From Bacillota bacterium (GTDB lineage: Bacteria; Bacillota; Clostridia; Acetivibrionales; DSM-1351), in assembly GCA_023416275.1 (NCBI GenBank), contig JAEZIB010000194.1:1-27151 (forward strand): DNA of 27,151 nt. Direction: 5' to 3'. How positions within the stretch are numbered: the first letter of the stretch is position 1; each line of letters starts with the position of its first letter. The position numbers were made by a program, and so were the translations under genes. This document shows positions 1 through 6,421 of the stretch, in pieces. Below the pieces are notes generated by a model, which made no database searches, was not told the origin of the DNA, and saw nothing but the letters and a program-made list of their open reading frames with translations.

Positions 1-19
1 CATTTTAGAATGCCTCCTC
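1..19 (-). promoter_or_regulatory. Ribosome site and start codon of a minus-strand gene outside the window
   Basis: Read on the minus strand, bases 1-3 are ATG and bases 14-19 give AGGAGG, a full-strength ribosome-binding site ten bases before the start. Only the start codon of this gene is inside the window, so its product cannot be named. It is transcribed divergently from the gene at 346. Confidence 0.7.
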
Positions 20-25
20 AGATTT

Positions 26-70
26 CTTTGGACTTTCTATTAGAGTCGAAAAACTCTAAAAAGTCTAAAG
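26..70 (-). promoter_or_regulatory. Leader inverted repeat in front of the divergent minus-strand gene
   Basis: An outer arm CTTTGGACTTT (26-36) pairs with AAAGTCTAAAG (60-70) with one G-T position. An inner arm TAGAGT (41-46) pairs with ACTCTA (53-58) around a six-base loop. In the minus-strand transcript this long hairpin would end a few bases before the AGGAGG ribosome site, so it could modulate translation or act as an operator. It lacks a T-tract on the minus strand, so a simple terminator is less likely. Confidence 0.45.
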
Positions 71-142
71 AATTATTTGGATATATTATCCTAAATCCAT
101 GATAAAATTTAAAGGCACTGTTTTATTGAGCGCTTACTATAT

Positions 143-213
143 AAAACTTAATATTCTCAAATTCTTCAAATGCTTGACACAAAAGACTTCCTTCAAAGGG
201 AGTCTTTTTGAGT
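143..213. repeat. Repeat R2, copy A (conserved leader plus hairpin)
   Basis: This copy begins with AAAACTTAATATTCTCAAAT and ends in a hairpin with arms at 181-191 and 198-208, followed by T residues. It shares both parts with copies at 2160 and 6159. It lies between two divergently oriented genes, where no terminator is expected, so it behaves as a dispersed element rather than the terminator of a particular gene. Confidence 0.75.
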
Positions 214-273
214 GCTATTTTATGTAAACTAGATAGCATGATAACATATTATTAATTAAGTTTTCATTGATAA

Positions 274-302
274 TTGTAATTAAATAGATATTAAGCTAGA
301 AT
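274..302 (+). promoter_or_regulatory. Possible promoter for the gene at 346
   Basis: TTGTAA (274-279) and TAGAAT (297-302) are spaced by 17 bases, 44 bases before the start codon. An alternative pair is TTGATA (267-272) with TATTAA (289-294). Both are moderate matches to the vegetative consensus in an AT-rich background. Confidence 0.35.
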
Positions 303-345
303 AGCTATATGAAATTATTAAAAGGCATTATAAAAAGAGGTAAGA

Positions 346-900
346 ATGGATAAAAGATTTAAGTTTGGTATTGTAGTCGGTGATTATGAAGAAGAGTATT
401 TTTATAATGATTCATGGAGTATTGAAACATACCCCAATTATCAAAGGATAACTGTTGCACCTATAAAAAATCAAATTGATCTTATGCTGGAAATTCTTAA
501 GAGTTTTGAACCTCCATATTGGTGTTTATATGTGCTTATAGTGCCTAGAAATGAAAATGAAGCAGGGAGATATCAATGCCCTTATCCAATGTCTTATGAG
601 GAGATATCTGAATTTGTTAATAAATATAAGAACTTACTTGAGACCGATGGAAGGCACCATTTGTGGCTTGGATCAGCTAATACTAAGCAACTGATGGTGT
701 ATGACAGGCATAATATTATTTATATATATGATGACATTATAAAAATGGCTGAATATCTGAAATCAAAGGGATTTCATGAAAATAAAATTTCTATCCCATT
801 TCCACATGTACATTATTATCAAGGAAATGACATAAATGAAGCAGACATTTTAAAACACTGGAATTGGGTTAGAACCCCATTAAGAGAGCAGGATGAGTAA
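346..900 (+). CDS. Unrecognised 184-aa protein
   Basis: The ATG at 346 follows AGAGGT at 335-340. The product is a soluble, acidic to neutral protein with no signal peptide or membrane segment. It is rich in aromatic residues, with stretches such as WCLYVLIVPRNENEAGRY (about residues 59-76) and HHLWLGS near residues 103-109, and a C-terminal PHVHYYQG segment. The compact, Trp/Tyr-rich alpha-beta composition is reminiscent of small immunity-type proteins of toxin loci, but I do not recognise a family and no toxin lies next to it. It is followed at 120 bases by another unrecognised gene in the same direction, and the two are bracketed by R2 repeats. The reading frame is clearly real (good ribosome site, coherent composition); the function is unknown. 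Confidence 0.8.
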   Translation: MDKRFKFGIVVGDYEEEYFYNDSWSIETYPNYQRITVAPIKNQIDLMLEILKSFEPPYWCLYVLIVPRNENEAGRYQCPYPMSYEEISEFVNKYKNLLETDGRHHLWLGSANTKQLMVYDRHNIIYIYDDIIKMAEYLKSKGFHENKISIPFPHVHYYQGNDINEADILKHWNWVRTPLREQDE

Positions 901-1020
901 TAGTAAACTTAGAGGAGATTTAATACTAGAAAAGAAGTATACTTGACGAGTAGGCTTGTATTATAAGATACAAAACTAGAATCCAAATGTGATTTGTTTT
1001 CTAATGTAAGGGGAGGTTAT

Positions 1021-1986
1021 ATGAAGGATACTATTAAGTTACATTCTGCCGCTAGAAAGTATTGTATAGAAAGAGGATATTTCTGGAGAAATGAATACAG
1101 CCAAATGTGTGCTGAGAGTAGAGACAGGAAGGAAGATTGTTATAATTACACTGATGAGGCTTATGACATGTTTCCTAGGTATCAAGTACTTGAGGCGATA
1201 TTAACCGAAGTAGAAAAACATAAATCAGACGATTTTGAATCCATTGCACAAGCAAAAAGTCAACTGATTTCAGATGGGTTAAGTGCTGAAAGCTTATTTA
1301 CTAAGCCGTCAAATAGTGAAGCTATTGTGAAGATTATTACCGATGAACTTGAAAAAGGAACATTTGCTTATTTGCCACAAACTAAGAGGGTAACCAAATT
1401 ATTTGAACTGGCGGAGGTAAAGGCAAAGGAATTTCCTAAGCCAAGGAATAATGAAATTAAAGAAATAGCTATGAACGAAGAGAGGCAATTATTTATCAAA
1501 TTCATTAATGATATAACAGAGGCTGAGCTATATGATATTGAACCCATGTTTTACAGACGAGTTATATCTAGGTCTGAAAGTGATTTTTTAAGAAAAAAAC
1601 TAAGTGATAGATGGTGTGTAGCCGGATCATATTGGTACCCTTTAGTCGAATGTAACAGAGAAGATGTTGTCGCTTTAAAGGATGATTTTTTTTATAAGGA
1701 TCAAGATATCGGAACATTAAGAGATATACTTAAAAAACGTGGGATTAATAGAATTTGGGAGCTTAGAGAATTTGATACTTATCCAGGATATGAAATAGAC
1801 ACCGATGCTTTTTATCCATGCTATACGATAGAGGGTGAAGGCTACTGGTTCAGCAATGATATGGACTGGGTTATTTATGCATCTCACGAAAACTCAATTA
1901 CTATAGCTGGAACATGGTTAATTGATGAAGTGATGTTAGCTTGGGAAGATTGGAAGCAAAGAATTTGGTTAGAATTTACTTATTAG
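1021..1986 (+). CDS. Unrecognised 321-aa protein
   Basis: The frame is open from a TTG at 994, but GGGGAGG at 1010-1016 sits at ideal distance from ATG 1021, so that start is chosen. The product is soluble, with no signal peptide or membrane helix. The N-terminal half is charged and helical; the C-terminal third is Trp/Tyr-rich (residues about 195-321, for example SDRWCVAGSYWYPL and a terminal WEDWKQRIWLEFTY). The C-terminal part could be a separate small domain of the immunity or SMI1-like sort, but this is a guess from composition only. It may be co-transcribed with the gene ending at 900, although the 120-base spacer contains a TTGACG at 943-948 that could belong to a separate promoter. 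No terminator is seen directly downstream. Confidence 0.78.
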   Translation: MKDTIKLHSAARKYCIERGYFWRNEYSQMCAESRDRKEDCYNYTDEAYDMFPRYQVLEAILTEVEKHKSDDFESIAQAKSQLISDGLSAESLFTKPSNSEAIVKIITDELEKGTFAYLPQTKRVTKLFELAEVKAKEFPKPRNNEIKEIAMNEERQLFIKFINDITEAELYDIEPMFYRRVISRSESDFLRKKLSDRWCVAGSYWYPLVECNREDVVALKDDFFYKDQDIGTLRDILKKRGINRIWELREFDTYPGYEIDTDAFYPCYTIEGEGYWFSNDMDWVIYASHENSITIAGTWLIDEVMLAWEDWKQRIWLEFTY

Positions 1987-2159
1987 CTAGTTAGAATTAC
2001 ATGGTTACTTCAATTAAAACGAGATTATGTATTCATTCCGATTATTACAAACCTAGTTAGTATTGGTATGATTATGCTTTTAATAAAAAACTAAAAATAC
2101 AAATTTCAAACCAGTTAATTAGATCGAATTAGATTTGAGTTAATATTTTCGTAAATAGA

Positions 2160-2228
2160 AAAACTTAATATTCTCAAATTCTTCAAAAGCTAAACATAAG
2201 TGCTTCCTTGATAAGGTAGCGTTTGTGT
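2160..2228. repeat. Repeat R2, copy B
   Basis: The leader AAAACTTAATATTCTCAAAT is identical to copy A. The hairpin arms (2194-2209 and 2213-2228) differ in sequence from copies A and C but still pair in 15 of 16 positions counting G-T pairs, which points to conservation of structure rather than of sequence. Confidence 0.7.
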
Positions 2229-2310
2229 CTTGATTAATATTAACTTAGTTTTGGTATAGTTATTGGAATGTTGAGCCCTTCTGCTAGAAATATGCAGAAT
2301 ATATCTAGGT

Positions 2311-2388
2311 CTACATAACCACTTCCATTTCCAATATCTGAATTTTTAAGGGTAATATCGGAGTTTCCCAGTAAACCTTCTTATATTA
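2311..2388. repeat. Repeat R1, copy 1
   Basis: First of four dispersed ~78-bp copies that share the core CTTCCATTTCCA and GGGTAATAT, all in the same orientation. It differs from copy 2 (5966) at about five positions. GGTCTAC at its left end and GTAAACC near its right end form a nearly complementary pair. On the reverse strand it is open in the frame that reads NSDITLKNSDIGNGSGYVD. Confidence 0.85.
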
Positions 2389-2445
2389 ACTTGTTAGTTT
2401 ATGCAGGTATTAAGAAAATTATACATGAATTTTAAAAATAAATAG

Positions 2446-2487
2446 AAAATCCAGATAGCCTTATGAATAGGTGCTTCTGGATTTTTT
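2446..2487 (+). terminator. Terminator hairpin downstream of R1 copy 1
   Basis: AAAATCCAGA (2446-2455) pairs perfectly with TCTGGATTTT (2476-2485), followed by a run of six T (2482-2487). Because the left arm starts with A residues it could work in both directions. It is about 460 bases from the nearest upstream stop codon, so its natural partner may be an RNA that includes R1. Confidence 0.65.
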
Positions 2488-2769
2488 ATATTTCTGTATT
2501 GATAATTATAATACAGGGTCACAGTCTTCCCTTATTTCCGAAATTAGGAACCTAGTGTTATGCAGAATTATATAGTTTAATGTTAAATATTGCTTAAATT
2601 AATTCAATATGTGGTATATAATAGTAAATATATTAAACATTTGAAAAAATATAGCTATTTTATGTTAAAAATAAAATTCGAAAAATATAATATTACTAAC
2701 AAAAATAATACGAGAGACTGCTATATAATGAAAGAAAAATGAAATTAATAAAAGAAGGAGGGACTATTC

Positions 2770-3081
2770 ATGGATAATTCACTTGAAAACATACCTGTAC
2801 AGCTTTCAAATGGATCTAAAATTATGGTTCAGGCAACAATTTTGGGAGGAGAAGAGGATGTAGCCTTTTGCGCAATGAACTTTGATGAAATTGCAGTAAG
2901 TATTGAAGGAATTGTAGAAACCATCGGTAATGCATTGAAAAAGGTAAAACCAGACAAAGCGACAATTGAATTTGGAATTGAAGTTGGTGTTGAATCGGGA
3001 AAGTTGACTGCAGTTATTTTACAAGGGTCAGGAAAAGCTAATTTGAAGATAGCTTTGGAATGGTCTGGGGACAATAAATAA
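2770..3081 (+). CDS. Trypco1 (trypsin-co-occurring domain 1, CU044_2847-type) small protein
   Basis: A 103-aa soluble protein with start codon 2770 behind a strong GAAGGAGGGA at 2754-2763. The sequence matches what I know of the Trypco1 / CU044_2847 family: an N-terminal beta segment with a GSKIMVQAT-like strand, a central amphipathic helix (IEGIVETIGNALKKVKPDKA, residues 46-65), then FGIEVGVESGKLTAVI and a terminal strand. Members occur beside trypsin-like proteases fused to STAND NTPases in proposed bacterial conflict systems, and that is exactly the partner encoded 27 bases downstream. The small protein is presumed to be a regulator, adaptor or substrate of the protease; its biochemical role is not settled. 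It forms a two-gene operon with the next gene. Confidence 0.85.
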   Translation: MDNSLENIPVQLSNGSKIMVQATILGGEEDVAFCAMNFDEIAVSIEGIVETIGNALKKVKPDKATIEFGIEVGVESGKLTAVILQGSGKANLKIALEWSGDNK

Positions 3082-3108
3082 TCCCAATATACTGGAGGGA
3101 GCAATAAA

Positions 3109-5907
3109 ATGTATAAATTTCTAGAGAAATGTATTGTTAGGCTAGTAGACAAAAATAACAAAGGAGGAACAGGGTTTTTTATTGGGCCTGGGCTAATCAT
3201 TACTTGTGCACATGTTTTAACGGAAAATGATTGTTCGAAAATAAATGCATATTGGGAGAAAAAAGAGTGCGCCGTGGTATCTGAGCCGCTCTATTACAAT
3301 AGTGATATAGATGTGGCAATTATAAAAACTGAGCTTTTGGACACCCCATTTGTTCTTTTAGATGAAAAAGTCGAATTAGGTAGTCCTTTATATAGTTTTG
3401 GATATCCTGACACTAATCTAGAGGGTGAGCCAGTAACATTGGAATATGAAGGTGAAACAACTGATGCTTATCCATTATTAAAGCTGAAAAACGGGCAGAT
3501 ACGACCTGGTATGAGTGGAGCCCCTCTGTTGAATATAGATTCTGGTACTGTGTGTGGAATTATCAAAAAAACACGGAATAGGGATAACGATCTTGGCGGA
3601 AAAGCTATTCCAGTGAGTAGCGTTTTTGGTAAAATAAATCAAATTTTTGATTTTCATAAGGATAGTAGCAAAATTCATACTGATTGGATGAACCTGTTAT
3701 CACCTGTACAGAAAGTAAAGCTTGGATTAATAAATGATAGTGATTCGGATTTCGTAAAATATGAAAAGAATAATAAAAAATCGCATTTTTTATTATTTCA
3801 GCATGATCCAAAGCCTTGCACTTCTATTTTTATTGAACCCAACTACTCTATTAATTTTTATAAAGGATTAGAACCACAATTCTTTAATGAAAAGAACGAT
3901 TTTTTAAATGATTGTTTGTCAATTTTACATGACCAGAAGATATTATTTATTTTAGGTCCTTATGGATGCGGTAAGACCTTTCTTTCTAAGTACCTCCAGT
4001 CAAATCTGAAAAAAAAATATGATACAATATTCGTAAGATGTTGCGATATTACAAGACTTACAGAATATAGGTCTTTCCTGAATGAAGCAATGAAGATGAA
4101 ACATAAAAACAAGGATATTTATTTTATATTCGATAGCTATGACGAAATTAATTTTATAAAAGAAGATAAAGTTGATATTAACGATGCCATTTTGAAGAAT
4201 ATTATTGAGCTTTCGAAGGAGGATGGGATTTATATAATATTAAATTCAAGAAATATATTTAAGCGTGAAGAAGATGTTTTCTTAAGTATATGTTTTCAAA
4301 TGTATGAATTTGATTACAATGAGTTTAAGTTTATTGATGTAAAATATTTCACAAAGGAACAGATTAATAACTGGCTTGATACATATTCCAATGAAATGGC
4401 TAAGATTGGAAAGGAAAATAGGCTTTATGCTCATGATATAAAATATTTTCACAAAAATCTTATTAATGCCTGCCATAATCCATTGTTTTTGTATCTACTT
4501 GTAAGCCATTACTATGAAAATGGCATGGATTCTATGAATGATGTTTATTCTTTATATGAATCATTTGTAGATAAAACTGTGTTGGGAAAGTTTAAACTAG
4601 AAAAACCGGGGGGACCAGATGCAATTAGGGAAATATCGGGGAAGTACCGTGAATTTTTAAGGGAGCTTAGTATAACAATTGGCTCAAAACACCCTCTAAA
4701 AATATATAACGATGAACTTAATGAAGGAGAGCTTCTTGACAAAAATGCCTATAACTATATAATTGGATTTGATGAGTTTGAGGGTAAAATAATTGAAATA
4801 ACAAAGGAAGTCCTTGAAAAAAAGAATATTGATAAGGAAAGGCTTACGGAAAATGCTCTAAGTTGCTACTTCTTGGAGCAAAGTGGTCTTATACTTAAGT
4901 TCCGTGACAATAATATATTGTTTTTTCTTATTGCGGAGACTTATTTCTTGGCTCTTAAGGAAATGTGCGATAAATATAAAGTTGGAGGTTATAGTAGCGA
5001 ACTATACGATATCATAGATAAATATCATAATATTAAGTTACATCCTCTTACAATTGAGCTTCTTTTTAGCAGGCTTAAAAATGTTGGCAAAAATGAATCA
5101 GAAACAGAAGAGCGAAAAGAAAGGAAAACTTTACTTTTAAGATTGATAAAGGAATTTATATATGATGGAAAGGTGCTGAATATAACGGAGGAATCACTCC
5201 AGTGCATATGCATATCCAAAATCAATAGTGATTTATTATTGTGCCTAATTTACATGAACATTAATACTGAGGGATATAGGGATTTGGGATACTTCTTTAA
5301 AAGATTATACTGGTACTTAAGTGCAGCAAAGCTTCTTGATATGAGATATTTGAATGTAGTAAGGCGATTTTTCAAAGACATAAGGCTTACCAATGCTGAA
5401 TTAAGAAGAATAAACTATAATGGCTACAATTTTAAGAATTCAAGAATGAACTCTGTGAAGTTTGTCCAGTCAATGTTTTATGATGTTATTATGCAGTATA
5501 CTGCTTTTAATGAAGCGGAGTTTGAATTATGTGAATTTAATGATGTTGATATGACAGGAACAACAGGTTCAGCAATATTTAGCAATTGCATTATTCATAA
5601 AAATGTAATAAAGGAAACTAAAAATATTAGTTTCCTTTTTAAAAGATGTCATATCAAAAGTATGGGAATTCATAATTCTAATAAAGATATATATTTAGTA
5701 TTTGAAAATTGTGATATAGATGATTTAATAATAAGACATAGTGATTTCAGAAATGTTGATATCACTAATTGTACATATAATACTATCAAGCTTGAAGGTT
5801 CTAAAGGTAATGTGTATATAAAAAAGTCAAATTGTAAAGGTGGGCATAAATACTCGCACGAGAATAAAAATGACATACTAGTTATGGAAGATGGTAGGGA
5901 GATATAA
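3109..5907 (+). CDS. Trypsin-like protease / STAND (NACHT-type) NTPase / pentapeptide-repeat fusion protein
   Basis: A 932-aa multidomain protein with start 3109 preceded by GGAGGG (3092-3097). Residues 10-175 are a trypsin/Deg-like serine protease with a full triad: His35 in TCAHVL, Asp68 in SDIDVAII, and Ser136 in PGMSGAPLL. Residues about 265-480 carry a P-loop NTPase: Walker A GPYGCGKT at 283-290 and Walker B IFDSYDEIN with Asp342, followed by helical STAND-like sequence to about 640. The C-terminal part (about 760-920) shows degenerate pentapeptide repeats (AELRRINYNGYNFKNS, FNEAEFELCEFNDVDMTG). No signal peptide is seen, so it acts in the cytoplasm. In this family the NTPase is thought to be a signal-gated switch, the C-terminal repeats a sensor and the protease the effector. 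Pairing with Trypco1 supports a conflict (defence or self-limiting) role. Targets are unknown. Confidence 0.88.
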   Translation: MYKFLEKCIVRLVDKNNKGGTGFFIGPGLIITCAHVLTENDCSKINAYWEKKECAVVSEPLYYNSDIDVAIIKTELLDTPFVLLDEKVELGSPLYSFGYPDTNLEGEPVTLEYEGETTDAYPLLKLKNGQIRPGMSGAPLLNIDSGTVCGIIKKTRNRDNDLGGKAIPVSSVFGKINQIFDFHKDSSKIHTDWMNLLSPVQKVKLGLINDSDSDFVKYEKNNKKSHFLLFQHDPKPCTSIFIEPNYSINFYKGLEPQFFNEKNDFLNDCLSILHDQKILFILGPYGCGKTFLSKYLQSNLKKKYDTIFVRCCDITRLTEYRSFLNEAMKMKHKNKDIYFIFDSYDEINFIKEDKVDINDAILKNIIELSKEDGIYIILNSRNIFKREEDVFLSICFQMYEFDYNEFKFIDVKYFTKEQINNWLDTYSNEMAKIGKENRLYAHDIKYFHKNLINACHNPLFLYLLVSHYYENGMDSMNDVYSLYESFVDKTVLGKFKLEKPGGPDAIREISGKYREFLRELSITIGSKHPLKIYNDELNEGELLDKNAYNYIIGFDEFEGKIIEITKEVLEKKNIDKERLTENALSCYFLEQSGLILKFRDNNILFFLIAETYFLALKEMCDKYKVGGYSSELYDIIDKYHNIKLHPLTIELLFSRLKNVGKNESETEERKERKTLLLRLIKEFIYDGKVLNITEESLQCICISKINSDLLLCLIYMNINTEGYRDLGYFFKRLYWYLSAAKLLDMRYLNVVRRFFKDIRLTNAELRRINYNGYNFKNSRMNSVKFVQSMFYDVIMQYTAFNEAEFELCEFNDVDMTGTTGSAIFSNCIIHKNVIKETKNISFLFKRCHIKSMGIHNSNKDIYLVFENCDIDDLIIRHSDFRNVDITNCTYNTIKLEGSKGNVYIKKSNCKGGHKYSHENKNDILVMEDGREI

Positions 5908-5965
5908 TCTATATAAATGAAGAATAAACTATACGAACAACTTTAGTAACTTGGTTTTGATCAGA

Positions 5966-6043
5966 TTTACATAACCACTTCCATTTCCAATATCTGAATT
6001 ATTGAGGGTAATATCGGAGTTTCCCAGTATAACTTCTTATATT
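5966..6043. repeat. Repeat R1, copy 2
   Basis: About 93% identical to copy 1 by eye, same orientation. It begins 59 bases after the stop codon of the trypsin-NTPase gene. The complementary end boxes seen in the other copies are changed here (TTTAC and GTATAAC). Confidence 0.85.
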
Positions 6044-6066
6044 CAAATCGCTGTAGACGCTGATAT

Positions 6067-6146
6067 GAGCCGCTTTCATAAAAAAGTGGTCAGAAAATCA
6101 AATTAGATAAAAGAATTAAATCAAGTTAAATTTGATTTAATTCTTT
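6067..6146. repeat. Segment E, copy 1, with a 15-bp perfect stem
   Basis: It starts with GAGCCGCTTTCAT and is nearly identical to 10870-10944. It includes a perfect inverted repeat, AAAGAATTAAATCAA (6110-6124) against TTGATTTAATTCTTT (6132-6146), with a seven-base loop. A smaller CCGCTTT/AAAGTGG stem lies at its left end. The big stem has T-rich sequence on both sides and could act as a bidirectional terminator for the upstream operon. Confidence 0.7.
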
Positions 6147-6158
6147 CTTTGAATATGT

Positions 6159-6231
6159 AAAACTTAATATTCTCGAATTCTTCAAATGCTTGACACAAAA
6201 GACTTGCTTCAAAAGGGAGTCTTTTTGTGTC
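6159..6231. repeat. Repeat R2, copy C
   Basis: It has the same leader as copies A and B with one change. Its hairpin arms (6192-6204 and 6218-6231) pair over 13 bp with one bulged T, and the right arm contains TTTTT. It resembles an intrinsic terminator, placed immediately after segment E. Confidence 0.75.
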
Positions 6232-6340
6232 TTGTTTTATGTTAACTTTGATTTGCAGACAAAAATGAAAAAAGTATATTATGGAATTTTTGAGTTTCCC
6301 CATTTTTGAAGCAGCAAAATGCTAAGAAACCTATATATAT

Positions 6341-6369
6341 TTGAAATGCCTAATATTATCATATATAAT
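6341..6369 (+). promoter_or_regulatory. Vegetative-type promoter of the dockerin gene
   Basis: TTGAAA (6341-6346) and TATAAT (6364-6369) are separated by exactly 17 bases, a near-consensus housekeeping sigma-factor promoter. It lies 52 bases before the ATG at 6422, which has AGGAGG at 6409-6414. Confidence 0.7.
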
Positions 6370-6421
6370 ATAAAAGTACAATATTGGATAAAGTTTTACA
6401 ATATTTTTAGGAGGAAAGAAA

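Larger units (their letters stand above)
1987..2769. other. 783-base spacer with repeats R2 and R1 and a terminator
   Basis: No credible gene is present. The spacer holds R2 copy B (2160-2228), R1 copy 1 (2311-2388) and a terminator hairpin (2446-2487). It ends in a very AT-rich stretch (2580-2750) with several TATAAT-like hexamers (2617-2622, 2686-2691, 2724-2729). The first of these overlaps an extended TGGTATATA at 2612-2620 and is the likeliest promoter area for the downstream operon, but no well-spaced -35 box supports a firm call. Confidence 0.6.
5908..6421. other. 514-base spacer holding R1-E-R2 and a promoter
   Basis: No gene is seen. In order it contains R1 copy 2 (5966-6043), segment E (6067-6146), R2 copy C (6159-6231) and the promoter at 6341-6369 for the dockerin gene. 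The R1-E-R2 series is repeated in the same order at 10769-11011, behind the dockerin gene. Confidence 0.7.

Noticed and set aside
2160..2487. Possible degraded gene or integron attC-like sites in the long spacer
   Set aside because: No frame decay pattern is visible, and R1/R2 lack the paired core sites of attC; no integrase gene is in the window.
6121..6303. Minus-strand 60-codon open frame
   Set aside because: It lies across segment E and R2 copy C and is explained by those repeats; no ribosome site.
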